In this document: positions 33,813 to 45,030 of the stretch, in pieces | Layout of the letters: each line of letters starts with the position of its first letter | How positions within the stretch are numbered: position 1 is the first letter of the stretch | From: Cycas panzhihuaensis | Taxonomy: Eukaryota > Cycadophyta | Direction: 5' to 3' | NCBI GenBank assembly: GCA_023213395.1 | Contig: CM041465.1 | Coordinates: 214,465,741 to 214,529,740 of the forward strand | DNA: 64,000 bases | The notes under the pieces: generated by a model | Databases searched by the model: none | What the model was told of the DNA's origin: nothing | What the model saw: the letters and a program-made list of their open reading frames with translations, nothing else | Translations under genes and position numbers: made by a program

Positions 33813-33829
33813 GTGACCATACTGGGGAC
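33813..33829 (+). promoter_or_regulatory. C primer-binding site, right fragment (with D's right TSD)
   Basis: gtgac (TSD copy) followed by catactggggac, the rest of the C primer site begun at 17814. Confidence 0.75.
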
Positions 33830-34067
33830 CCGCCAATAAGGGGAATTCGTCTTTCTCCCTTTCTTGTTGGTGCTACTACCTCTTGGTAGTTTTCCTGTTT
33901 GATTTTGTTGGGCAGCCCCCAATGCATGCATAACCTTGTTTCTTCCTCTCTTTTAATGCATTGGTAGAACTTGCATGTGATGATTCTCATGTCGCTTACG
34001 AGGCCTACCTCTTTTATCAGAAGAGCCTTCATATCATTCCCTTCCCGCATTAGATCCTGATCCAATC
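33830..34067 (+). other. C untranslated leader
   Basis: About 240 bp before the gag ATG, homologous to the D leader. No coding motif. Confidence 0.6.
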
Positions 34068-36400
34068 ATGGAGGGATCTCTTTCGGATTGGGCATACCAT
34101 ACCTACATGTCTGATTCCTTAGAGCCATCTACTTCCTTCCAAGGGTCCACCCAAGGAAGTGAAGATCCCATTTATTATCCGGGTGACCAACTGCACCCCC
34201 AACCTCATCATTCCTCTACTCATGGAGTAGAACCTACTTCTCCTTTGGAGTTTTACCATTTTCATGGCGATTCTTGTGAGGATTGTCCTATGGGATTCAC
34301 TTCACATGAGGCCCCTTCCACCTCATACGATCAAGTGGACACCCCTCCCACTGATGTAGTAGAAGCTTTGAGCTAATGTTTCCAAGTCGCACATCTCCAA
34401 CCACACCTAAAGTGGTTTGAGGAGGTTTTGTGAGGTGTTGTACCACCTTCTTCTATATCCCCTTCACCTCACTCATCTCATTCAACTTCTCTACCCACGA
34501 TGAGCCTACTTTCTACATCTTCTTCTCCTCCCCATGGTGTGTATTCCTTGGAGACTGCTTAGGGCATGTCCTCTTCCCAACTTGGGTTGAGCATGCCCCC
34601 AGCTAGTTAAACCACTAGTCCTCCCCCTATCATCATTTATCCACCCACTAGACCTAGGGGACTTATATGCCCCCCTACTTCTAGTCACGTGAGGTTCGTC
34701 CCCACACAATCCCAACAACAACCTAAGGACCCTTCTCTCTACTTACCTCCTGGTTACAATACTCAACTGTAGGGGCATGGTAAAGGGAATTCCTTACCTG
34801 CTTATGGGGTGGACCCTCTGTATCCCTATAGGGTCGCGCCACCCATTGTGGCCCATATGGGCAAAATCTAGTCCCTCACCCCTCATTTCTCCCATCTTGT
34901 ATGGCACCTTACATCGCGCATTTACAAGGAGGGACAACTTCTTCCTAAGGCACATTCCCTCAAGCTCCTTTTCAACAAGGAGTGCCCTCTCTAGGAGGGA
35001 TGGGTATGCCATACTTATTTGCTCCCACGTAGGTTTCCTTGAATGTGGGGTTCACGCCTCCTCACTAAGCGGTAGGAGGACAACATCCCCTTTCGAACCA
35101 AACCCTCCAAGGAGGGTTTGGCCAAACCTACCCCCCATCATTTCTAGTATTTATTGATCCTATGGTCCAGCAAAGGGCATGCCCTTTTATGGACTATCGG
35201 TCAGCCCCATTATCCGTCGAAGCGCTAAGGATTAACTTACTACCTCACCCCCCTGAAGTCCCCAAATTCGATGGGACTTCGTCGCAAGACCCAGCGGAGC
35301 ATGTTCGTAGCTTCTCTATGGCATGCATTGATTACTAGGCTTACAACAACATCCTCATGAAATTATTTTCGCAGACTCTTCAAGGCGATGCCTTTAAGTG
35401 ATTCTATCGCCTACCCACACATTTTATATTGTCATTCCAGCAACTTATGGATGAGTTTGTTAATTATTTTGACACGGCTCACCCATTTGAGAGTGGAATG
35501 AAATCCCTTCTATTGCTCAAAAAAGGCCACGATGAGATGAATCGTGACTTTGTGCAGCATTTCACAACCTTCTTCACTTCACTAAGGCTACTTTGCCTGA
35601 GGAGTTGAAGAGGGAACTTTTTGTTAATGCCCTTCATCTAGAAGTTCACGTAGAAGTCCTCAAGATGGGGGCAACTACATGTGACTCCGCTATAGCGAAA
35701 TGCTTGGCACTGGAGGCCATTGAGATCCAGGCTGGACTTAAGAAGCCTCTAAAGTCCTCACAGCGATGTGAGGCACCACCACCATCAAAAGAAACCAAAA
35801 CTTAACAACCCTCTATGTCTTCTTCCCATTCTACCGAGAAGACTCTAGACCCTCTTACTTCAACTATATATTCATTTGAGCATACTATGAAGGAACTCAA
35901 GCTTCAAACACCTTCATCTCCCACATCTAACAAGCTAGTTCACCAAGCTTCACAAACTGCTCCTGCCAACGGTAGCAACACCCAATCCTCTCAAGTGAGG
36001 AAACCTGACTCCTCCCTTAAGAAGAAGTAGTGCTCCATCCATAGAGAGTGCTTCCATAATGATTCACAGTATCGGGGACAACATCCTAAGGCTACCTCAC
36101 AACATGATTCTTCCCCAAAACAGACATCTAAACCCAACCTAGATCAGCCTGTTCATAGAGATCCCTTCCCAAAATACGGGGAATGTGATCATAACCCCTA
36201 ATAGAAGAATAACTAGAACCGAGGGAGGTCCCTAACCCTCACTCTTCTCAAGCTAAGGAGAAGGGTACGAGGAATTCATCCTCTTCCTCAGGTTCTTCTA
36301 ACTGATATACCCCATCACCTTCACGATCCTGGAATAAGGGAAAGAATGTTATTCAGTTGCTTGAGACCACTCCATTATATGCCTTAACCTAGTCTCAAGC
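34068..36400 (+). pseudogene. C gag (broken)
   Basis: Begins MEGSLSDWAYHTYMSDS. It has the same Pro/Ser/His-rich N-terminal domain as D (SYDQVDTPPTDVVEAL). The gag core near 35240-35800 includes GTSSQDPAEHVRSFSMACID, FYRLPTHF, ELKRELFVNALHLEVHVEVL and CLALEAIEIQAGLKKPLK. The Cys/His segment near 36030 (CSIHRECFHNDSQYRG) again lacks the final ligand. Frameshifts near 34900-35150 and 35570 and several stops break the frame. Gag forms the particle and packages RNA. Confidence 0.82.
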
Positions 36401-37600
36401 GATCAAAGAGGTGAATGGTGCCTCTTCGTCCACATCTCATCCTGATCCTCTTTTAGAAACTTCTCTTCTGGAAGCCCTCGCACTCCCCAAGACCATTCCT
36501 ATGCGCCCTAGTCATTACGACTTTCAAAGGGCTCTCCCCCAACCCATTGTAAAGGGGAATCCCTTCTCTGTCATTGATGAGCTTCATGCTGTGGCTGCCG
36601 GGATGTCCATAATGGATGTTTTGAGGAGCTGCCCTGAATAATGCACATTACTCTTAGAGGCCTTAGGATTAGGTGACGTGCCCATTCATGCCTTGGGAGT
36701 CACCCCAAGTTGTGAGCCCATCATCTCCTTTGATCCTAAGGATCTTCCCACTTCTAGTGAAAGGGAGTGTCATTGGCACTTCCCTTTCACTATTACCATC
36801 AATACTCCAGATTATACTTTATGAAGAACCATTATCGATAATGGTTCTTTTGTTAATGCCATGCCCTTGTATGTTATGAAAGATCTTGGCATATCAGCTT
36901 TAGAACCAGTTCCATGGTGGTGCCAAGGCTACGGCGGTAGCAAAAAGACACCCTTGGGATCAGTGTCTATCCCGCTTACTCTTGAGGATAAGACTGTCCT
37001 CACTGATATTGTAGTCCTCGATGTTGACGTTGACTACAATCTATTGTTGGGATGCCCATAGCTCGATCAGATGGGAGCCGTGTGCTCGTCCCGCTGGGGG
37101 CAATTTAAATTCATCTATGAAGGGCAAATGAGAGTCGTCTCTCAGGAGATTCCTCCTATTAAACAACCACGTCAATCCCATTAAGCGTCTCATGGCCAAA
37201 TGAAAGGCAATATAAGGCCTTTCTACCTATGTCTCAGCTTGTTCTATTGACATCCCTGACTCGTCTCTTTTAGAAGAAGACCCTTCATCCTCTTATTCCA
37301 ACCTCACACGGTTCGCTCCCATTGGTGTTAGAAGTTATAGGTACCTTGTCATCCTTAGTGACGATGAGTCCGATGGAGAGGATGAGGACCTCCCTCACCA
37401 TGTTTCCCTTCTAGGCATGAGTAGGGGGCACTCCCTTCATTCTAGATCTGGCTCTAGAACCCCTACAGTTAGAGAGACTAGTTTTCCCCTTATATCTCAT
37501 GTCATTTCCCCTGTTGATTAGGAACTCCTTGAGTCTTCCCCTTAGTTGCCGTACATAGGTAACGAGGTTGGGGAGCCTCTTTTAGTCCCTTGTGAGGGAC
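36401..37600 (+). pseudogene. C gag-PR junction and aspartic protease
   Basis: The junction segment (AAGMSIMDVLRSCPE) runs to 36641. The protease follows: IDNGSFVNAMPLYVMKDLGI near 36834-36890, then SVSIPLTLEDKTVLTDIVVL and VDYNLLLGCP near 36960-37060, with LDQMGAV. As in D, the active-site triad reads DNG rather than DSG/DTG. An acidic Ser-rich tail follows. Frameshifts and stops interrupt it. Confidence 0.78.
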
Positions 37601-37989
37601 CTCTTTTTGGCTCTTCCAGGGAGTCTATTGGGAACGTTGAGTGACATGATGACCACCATGGTCTTACTGGCTCTACTTCCCCTCACCCTTCGTCTTCTCG
37701 AAGTGTGGTCATCCACGGGGTGGACTACTTTGAGAATGATGAAGCCCTACTTAAGCACTTAGTGGGCTCTGTGCCCAACCTTCCTTCTGGTCATCATAGG
37801 CTTGGTTATTAGAAGGTCTTGACTATTGGTTCTTCTCTCACTGACCCAACTCCATCCCCTATTCCATCCCTTCCTGTTGACTAAGCCCCCCTCCACTTTG
37901 AGAAGGGGAATGCCATGTGTATGGAGGCAACCCAGGACATATTCTTTGCCCCCGACAAAGTCATTAAGGTAGGGGTGGAATGCTCTCCT

Positions 37990-38880
37990 GGTTAAGTGAA
38001 GGAGTATACTCTTATGTTCCAGGAGTTTCAGGATGTTTTTGCATGGGAATACTCCGATATGAAGGGAATTGACCCTTCAATCGTAACCCACAACCTTACT
38101 ACCATTCCTAGTGCTTGTCCCATGCGTCAGAAGTAATGTCCTCTTCACCCTAAGCTCTCAGTTGTTGTTAAAATGGAAGTTGAGAAACTCCTTAACATAT
38201 AATTGATCACTTCCATTGACTATCCTAAATGGGTATCTAATATTGTCCCCGTTGCTAAAAAGAATGGGACAATCCAGATATGTGTTAATTTATGTGACAT
38301 CAACAATGCATGTCCTAAAGATAATTTCCTACTTCCTTTTATCGATCAGATTATTGATCGAACCACCAGTTTCAAAGTTATGTCTTTAATAGATGGCTTC
38401 TCTAGCTATAACCAAATTCAAATTTCTCCTGAAGACCGCCACAAGACGGCCTTCACCACTATGTGGGGTACCTTCACCTATAAGGCGATGCCTTTTGGAC
38501 TAAAAAATGTAGGTGCCATGTATCAAAGGGCGATGCAATTCATTTTTCATGATCTCATCAACAAATCCTTGGATATCTTCATGGATGATATGATGGATCT
38601 CTCATGCATTATAATCCATCACCCTGCCGATTTATAGGCCGTCTTTGCATGATGCCACACATACCATGTAAGCCTTAACCCTCTTAAATGTGTGTTTGCC
38701 ATAACCACTGGCAAACTCCTTGGTTTCCTTATGTTTAAACAAGGAATCTAAATCAACCTTGATAAAGTCAAGGCCATCCTTGACATGCCACCTCCTAAAA
38801 CCCAATAACAGATTAAGTCATTTTTAGGTATGCTTGGCTTCCTCAGGCATTTTCGATGAACTTTGCTATAAATACCAAAC
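37990..38880 (+). pseudogene. C reverse transcriptase
   Basis: Largest intact piece is 38203-38637 (144 codons). It contains MITSIDYPKWVSNIVPVAKK, INNACPKDNFLLPFIDQIID, SLIDGFSSYNQIQISPEDRH, AFTTMWGTFTYKAMPFGLKN and DIFMDDMMDLS, with the catalytic MDDM intact. The thumb/connection region continues to 38880 with LDKVKAILDMPPPKT and KSFLGMLGFLRHF, the portion D has lost. Upstream GIDPSIVTHNLTTIPS (near 38060) marks the RT start. Several stops. Confidence 0.88.
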
Positions 38881-39540
38881 TGCTCACTAACTTATTAAAG
38901 AAGGGGACATCGTTCGTTTGGTCTTCCAAGGCCCAACAAGCCTTCGAAGAACTTAAGGAAGCCCCCGCTTCCACCCTAACATTGGCGCCACCTGTTTTTG
39001 ATAAGCCATTCATCCTGTATACCTCGACAACCAATGAATATTTGGATGCCATGTTGACCTAGAAGGAAGATTCGGGGGCCAAGAGGGTTATTTACTTTAT
39101 CAGTCGCACCCTCGTGGCTACTGAACTCAACTACTCCTCTGTAGAAAAAGAATGTCTCTCCTTGGTATATGAAACTAAGAAGTTTAGGCATTACTTACTT
39201 GGAAACACTACTTGGGTGATCGTTCAATCTGATCCCGTGCGTTATCTACTCCCTCAACCTAACCTGACAGGTAGGACTGACAAGTAGGCCATCCTCCATC
39301 AGGAATTTGATCTTCACATTGTTAACAGGAAATAAAAAAAAGGAATGGTAGTGGTTGAGCAGCTCGCTGACACTCCTATTATGAACCCTCTGGACCTCCA
39401 TATTGATGACTCTCTTCTTGATGAGCCTATCTTAGTCGTTCAGGACCCCCCTCATCATCCACTTGCTCATAGCAAGTCGTATAGGGACATCGTGCAATAT
39501 CTCACTCAACATCAGTATTGCCCTAACACTAGTGATAAAG
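38881..39540 (+). pseudogene. C pol RNase H and connection
   Basis: LLTNLLKKGTSFVWSSKAQQ leads into FILYTSTTNEYLDAML, VIYFISRTLVATELNYSSVE, KECLSLVYETKKFRHYLLG and VIVQSDPVRYLL. Standard gypsy RNase H adjoining RT. The following connection (MVVVEQLADTPIMNPLD...) is open from 39345. Stops occur at Gln/Trp codons. Confidence 0.85.
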
Positions 39541-40719
39541 TTAGGTCTCATATTCGGGCTACTGCCAGACAATACTTTCTTATGGGTGAGGTATTATTCA
39601 AGAGATCCTTTGATAGGATCCTTCTTCGCTGCATCACCCCTGATAAAGTGGGCCAAATACTCCATGAATACCACCACGGAATTTGTGGGGGCCACTTTTG
39701 GGGCCAATCCGTGGCCCAAAGGATCCTCTATATGGGATATTATTAGTTGTCCCTCTTCAAAGATGCCCATGCATACACCTCGAGATGTCGGTGATGCTAA
39801 GAGCATGCCAACATCACTCATTTACTTTCTAAGGCTCTCCACCCTGTTATATCTCCTTGGCCCTTCTCCTAATGGGGGTTGGACCTCATTGGAGCCATAA
39901 CCTCATCCTTTTCATTACAACACAAGTTTATCTTAACCGATATAGAGTACTTTACTAAATAGGCAGAAGCCATTCCTTCACTACTACTCCTAGTAAGATG
40001 GTAGCCACCTTTGTCTACCAGCATATCATCTGCTACTTTGGGGTTCCCAATGTCCTAATCATGGACAACAGAACTCCCTTTTGCAACAAGGAGATGGATG
40101 AGCTTTACAAGAAATTCCACATTTCTCATAAAACTTTCTCTCCTTACTATCCCTAGGCCAACGGCTAGGTCAAATCATTTAATAAAACTCTTATAAATAT
40201 CCTAAAGAAAACCATTGCCTAATCTCAAAGAGATTAGCACCTCCATCTCCCTTCTGCCCTATGGGCATATCGCACGTCTATTTGTATAGCTATGAGAATG
40301 ACTATTTTCTCCCTAGTCTACGGGACTGAAGTGGTTCTCCCATTGGAAGTGAAGATTCCTTCTTTACGGGTCTCTCTCCGAGGTCTAGTTGATGAGGAGT
40401 CTATCCATCAGGCTTGCCTCTAGACCTCGAGGCCTTGGATGAGAAACGCTTGGCCGCCTACTAAGCCAACCTCGCCTCTAAGGCTAGGGCATGAAGGACT
40501 TATGAGAAAAACCTTTGTTTCTGTCCTTTACATCCTGGGGACCATGTCCTCAAGCTAGAATATCTCCACAATCACCTGACCAAATTTGGACCCAAATGGG
40601 TTGGCCCTTTTGTCATCTTCAAGAGTCTTGGGAATGACACTTACAAGATCACCACCCTAGAGGGCCTTGAATTCGAGAAGGATGTGCATGGGAAATTCCT
40701 TAAGAAAGTTTATGCATGA
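39541..40719 (+). pseudogene. C integrase (broken, catalytic Glu lost)
   Basis: Zinc-binding segment HEYHHGICGGHFWGQ with RILYMGYY near 39660-39745 (the two His; the Cys pair follows near 39790). Core: SPWPFS with a stop for Gln/Lys, then WGLDLIGAI (first Asp), VLIMDNRTPFCNKEMDELYK (second Asp), and NG-stop-VKSFNKTL where the catalytic Glu is Lys. C-terminal domain: FHPGDHVLKLEYLHNHL-like segment near 40530-40580 and KWVGPFVIF. The frame closes with TGA at 40717-40719. Frameshift near 39750-39790 plus stops. Confidence 0.86.
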
Positions 40720-41472
40720 CTATTCCATTTCTCTTTTTACGCTCTAAAATGAACTTAAACTACCATCCTAGGTACGTCTCCATTCCCCCTAGCCACGGGT
40801 GGAATGGTGGCTTAGGGTGGCCCCTCTGCTTCTTTTGGGTTCCTCCTGCAGAACCCCTTATCCCCCATTGGGGGCCCTGTCCTCCTATTTAGGTGTATTG
40901 ACCCAAGCACTCCCGGGTCTGGGTACATTCCCTAGCTAGGATGATGCATTGGAGTGTTGTCACTCCCTTCCCATTAGCATTTCCTTTGCATATCCTACTA
41001 TGCTCCCATGTGGACATGTGTGCCACCCTATCTCCTAGCCTTACATATGTTTATCACCACGCTCATGGTGATCGTGTATGCCTCTGCTAGGAATATGGCC
41101 CTGCATGAAAGGAAGCGTGTGTAGCTCAAACAATCTTCTATCACAAATCATATAATAATCAATCAAAAACATCATAACATATCCCTCTTCGTGTATCTGT
41201 GCACCCTCATACACATATATACATGAATATAAAAATATAAATACACATTATCCATCATATGTCATCATACACATCAACATATACCAAATGGGGTACCAAT
41301 GGCCCTGTCTATATACATAAAATAATCAGCATGTGTCATATCATACAAATAGTATGGTACATCATCTGCAGTAAGCCAGAATCCTTGCAGGGAGGAGTAC
41401 AATCATATGGTAACATATGGTGACTCCCTGGAGGTCTGTTGCTTTCCCCTGTCAAATCAAAACTACTATACT
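40720..41472. other. C spacer between integrase and antisense gene end
   Basis: Equivalent of D 24629-25347. Converging 3' ends of pol and the antisense gene. No protein motif. Confidence 0.5.
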
Positions 41473-42099
41473 CTACTCTATTGCTGCCCCACTCCTAGGG
41501 TATCATCTCTCGGTCGATGTGATCCCTCTCCTGGGATCACATACCTCCCATGCTCCTCCTGCACCTCTAGGAGCTCCTTGCCTCTCTCCCCTCGTCTTGA
41601 GGCCTCCTTGGGGTTGTCGTCACCGTGTGGGTATGTGTCCTGCTCCATGATGACCTCGATGCTACCCGATCCACCAACTGATCATATCACACCTAGATAC
41701 GATCTCTCTTGCTCTCCACCCCTCAAAGTCTCTCCTCCATACTCTGGAATCTCTCCTCCATCCCTCTCAGACATTCCTATAGCACTCCCATCCTGATGTA
41801 GCTCTCGACATCTCCACATGCTCTTCCTTGTGCCTCCAGCACCTATACCTAACCTCGCAGAGTGCCCCTCTTAACTTGAGTCTCGTCCAGCTCCCTCTGA
41901 AGCCATCCCACACATGCCTCATGCTCCTGGGACTCTACGATCTATACATCCCTTGCCCTAACCAATGGGACGAATGCTGATGTATGAGCCCCTGCCAATC
42001 GTGACTCCTCTCCTGCCTGGATAGGAGGTTGACCCTTCGTGTAGGCCCAAGGGAACACTCAGACTACTACCTCCACTAGTCTCTGTATCTCTGCCACTC

Positions 42100-42210
42100 C
42101 TGTGAAGTCTAACACACCACATATCAGTACATGTATCCATATATATCAAATAAAATCAAATATCTAGATATTAGGTGATCAAAAGATGATAGGAAAAGGT
42201 AGTGCCTCAC
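42100..42210 (-). other. Intron of C antisense gene (111 nt)
   Basis: Minus-strand donor gcag|gtgagg and acceptor cttcacag|gagtgg. Exactly as long as the D intron although the sequences have diverged. Confidence 0.68.
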
Positions 42211-42425
42211 CTGCTAGGGCCACTGGCTCCTTGACTTTGATAATAGCCTCCCCCTTAGGTACTCCACCAACTCTTGGTACCTCCTCCTCCTCCGGTACCA
42301 CCTCGGTGACTACCTGGACCACTCGGGCATCTCCACCCCCCTCTGTTGGTGATGTTTCCGCCCTGGATCTCGCCACTATCCTCAATCTTTGGGATTGTGT
42401 ATGTGGGCCTCTACCTGCCTTTGCA

Positions 42426-42605
42426 GCTCCGGATGGACCCACCTCTCTTCCTGTAGCTCCGGATGGACCCACCTCTCCTCCTGTGGCTCCCAATGGACCT
42501 GCCTCTCTCTCTGCAGCTTCGGACAAACCCGCCTCTCTTCCCGCAGCTCCCGACAGTCCTACCTCTCCACCTGCTGCTCTAAACGGGCCTGCCCCATCAC
42601 CTCTA
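42426..42605. repeat. Six 30-bp tandem repeats inside C antisense exon 1
   Basis: Six head-to-tail 30-bp units beginning gctcc/gcttc (426, 456, 486, 516, 546, 576 within 42 kb). Encodes 10-residue Gly/Pro/Ala/Ser repeats on the minus strand. D has only about two comparable units near 23640-23700. Confidence 0.85.
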
Positions 42606-43483
42606 TCATCCCCATCATTATTGTCATCATCACCAGGGGTGATTCGTGCTCCACCTGCCTCATCGTTGTTACCTCACCCCTTGATATAGATTGGATATAT
42701 AGTTAGCCATGGTGAGGAGGTTCAACAATGTAGCCTTTACTGAGCGATGGACATGTGCCTAGTCCTTGGTCCCTCTAAATTGAGTCTGCCACCTATGGAC
42801 CATGGGCACCCACTCTGAGATAGGGTGTGGTCCTCCTGTGGGTGCCACTGCTCCGAAGTGAAAAAAGAACTAGCGCTGTAGCAATGTGTTGTAAGATAAT
42901 CCACCTCTTCCTACCACCCTGATAGCGTCCAGTTGAGTTATTAAGTTCGCCGCTATCAAGGTGGCCCAATCCAACCTCTCCCCAGCCTCGCATCTCCTGA
43001 CTGCATCCATCCACCCGCTAGGAATGTCTTTATAGTTCTGTTTCCAAGATATCTAGAACAGAATGCACAACATAATCAGTTTCCTCACTCGAGGAACTCT
43101 ATATATGACTATGGTCTATAGGGGTATCCCTCTTCTCTCTCATATGTCCTGTCCTGTAAAGAACATCTTCACCTCCCTGTGTGTTGCCTTATTGCTAGGC
43201 AGTGCTCCTAGCAATGCTGGTTTTCCTGTCGTCAGTACCCTTAGGATCCTCCTAATGTCTCCCTACGTGACTATGACATCCCCCACTTGGGGAAGGTGGA
43301 ACACGTGCCTATGCCTGTCCCAAGTGAGACTATGTCTATAAAGAGCCACTAATCCAACACGTATTGTGGCGTATGTGTGACCTTTAGTAGGCTACATCTC
43401 GCTAAAACCTATTTGTCCCCATGGGACATCATCTCCATGAAGTACAACATGGCTATCCCTATGTTCTCGTGGTTCTTTACTGT

Positions 43484-44719
43484 GATAACTACCTACAAAA
43501 TACCCCAAAATCAGTCAAAGCCTATCTAAATCCACTTATTGGCCCTTAGGACTGCCTCTCACTCCTCTTGGATTGAGATCTAGCTATCCTTTGGGCTATC
43601 TTTTATTTTTTTCAGCTATTCTACCTTCGCACCACGCTAAACTTTGTGGTACTGTGGAGTTTAGCTTGGGTCCTACTCCGATCGGGGCCCCGCGGTAAAG
43701 ATTGCAGCACTGCAATCTTCGCCGCGATATGAATGTCACCCCCCAAAGGGGGGGTTTTCCTCCCAAAAACCTAAAAAAGTTTCCCTAATGGGCCTTGCTC
43801 TAGCCCACCGGGACTAGGGCTACCTAATGCCCTAGTCCCCCCTCTCGCTGGGTCCAATTTAGACTCTAGTAGATTATTATTTTCCCTTAAGGGGCCTAAA
43901 ACTACTCTAAAAATTAACAAAAAGCAACAAAGTCCAAAATACAAGATGGGCCAAGGAATGAGAAATCCACTCATTGGATCTAGCCTTGCGACTGCCATCT
44001 CGTTGTCCTAATCCCACTCATTGTCCACTCGCCTCGATCTAATGGTCTCCTCCTGTGTGTCTTCGAAGTCGGGTAGCACTCCATTGCATAAGGGAAAGGG
44101 CTCTGAATCGTTCATGAGCCCGTGAAAATAAATTCCATTTTCATCGAGTTTTCCTTATATAGGCGGGGATCCCGACGTGTACTTCCTTTATTTCTGTCGT
44201 TGTGACAACCTTTAGGGCCATCTCTCATCCCTGACCATCATTGCCTTCTAGCCCTGGCTCCCATTTCACCCCCACAGCCTCCATTTCGCTCATTCTTATA
44301 GGTGTATTTATGGCACTTGTTCACCTGCCCCTACGAGGCCCCTTTTACCTCATTTTGCATGCCACCTTCATGTATACCCAAGTTTATACTCGTTTGGCTT
44401 ATTTCACCATCCTGGATCTATTTTTTCCACCCGTTCGTACTTCTGGGACCTCCAAAGGGAGCGTCCCCTCCATTTGGTACTTCATTTTTCTTCCTTAAGC
44501 AACCTTTGGCACCCCAGAGTGGCCTTTTCACTGTCCATTCTTTCCCGTCAGCTGGATAGTCTACTCCACCCTCAAGTAGCCTCATTGTTAGATCCTCCTG
44601 CCCTTTACGGCCTCCATCGCCAGCTATTCGAGTATTTCATAGTTACTCTACATCATTGTGTCCTCTCAACACCACTGACTTTATCATGTTTCTTCTACTA
44701 AGACACCTCTTTTCCATCC
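43484..44719. promoter_or_regulatory. C divergent intergenic region
   Basis: Between the antisense gene start and the distal RNase H start. Contains a hairpin at 43698-43719, GGTAC/AAACTT motifs at about 43630-43675, and the conserved TATA word at 44154-44161. The leader around gggctctgaatcgttcatga (44098-44118) is conserved with D 22083-22105. No other coding potential was recognised. Confidence 0.5.
44154..44161 (-). promoter_or_regulatory. Conserved TATA box facing the antisense gene in C
   Basis: tatataag on the minus strand. Read on the plus strand it gives cttatata, so it could also serve the distal RNase H side. Same context as D 22045-22052. Confidence 0.5.
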
Positions 44720-45030
44720 ATGGCACTTTTCATCTTTACCAATGGCAGAAACTGTGGAAACTCAGGTCCTTCTGTCGTCGCATGGATCCCTCGCAACCCT
44801 TTCGGACATGACTTCTTGCCTTCTGGGATCTTCCTCCCTATGGCCACCAATAACAAAGTTGAGTACACGGTCATTATCAAAGCCCTCATTAATGCACTAT
44901 GTTTCTACCACGGACCCATCATCCTCTTATGTGGCTCATAGGTTGTGGTATCCCATCTCACCCAGGTCTATTAGGTGTGATGGCCATGCTTGAGAGCCCT
45001 TGCTTCAACTGCCAGGTCCCTACTAGCTTA
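44720..45030 (+). pseudogene. C distal RNase H, N-terminal part
   Basis: ATG at 44720, with an in-frame TAA just upstream at 44699, so this is a separate short gene rather than a pol extension. Reads MALFIFTNGRNCGNSGPSVV, where the first catalytic Asp is Asn and GNPGPS is GNSGPS. GIFLPMATNNKVEYTVIIKA keeps the Glu of the NN-EY motif. Then LINALCFYHGPIILL and VVVSHLTQVY. Cut at 45030 by solo LTR E; the rest is at 47798. The two parts sum to 414 nt, 138 codons, in frame. Confidence 0.78.

Larger units (their letters stand above)
41473..43483 (-). pseudogene. C antisense two-exon gene: plant-mobile-domain-like protein
   Basis: Homologue of the D antisense gene, on the minus strand. Exon 1 is about 43483-42211 and exon 2 is 42099-41473. 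The ATG aligned with D reads ACA here. Shared blocks: HVFHLP followed by VGDVIVT and DIRRIL, VPRVRKLIMLCILF, GWMDAVRRCEAGERLDWATL, IAANLITQLDAIRVVGRGGL and GGPHPISEW. The tail is expanded by a 30-bp repeat (42426-42605). Exon 2 again predicts a coiled coil (LRGMEERFQSMEERL). A one-base deletion near 43320 shifts the frame, and stops are scattered. Conservation between two diverged element families in the same antisense place argues that it was a real gene of the element. Confidence 0.65.

Noticed and set aside
34777-35157. 126-aa plus-strand open frame in C
   Set aside because: Wrong frame over gag; the neighbouring frame matches D gag (GKGN--PAYGVDPL).
42186-42689. 167-aa plus-strand Pro/Ser/Ala-rich open frame in C, the second longest frame in the window
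   Set aside because: Complement of the 30-bp repeats and acidic tail of the antisense gene. It has no start-to-stop conservation with D and crosses the intron boundary.
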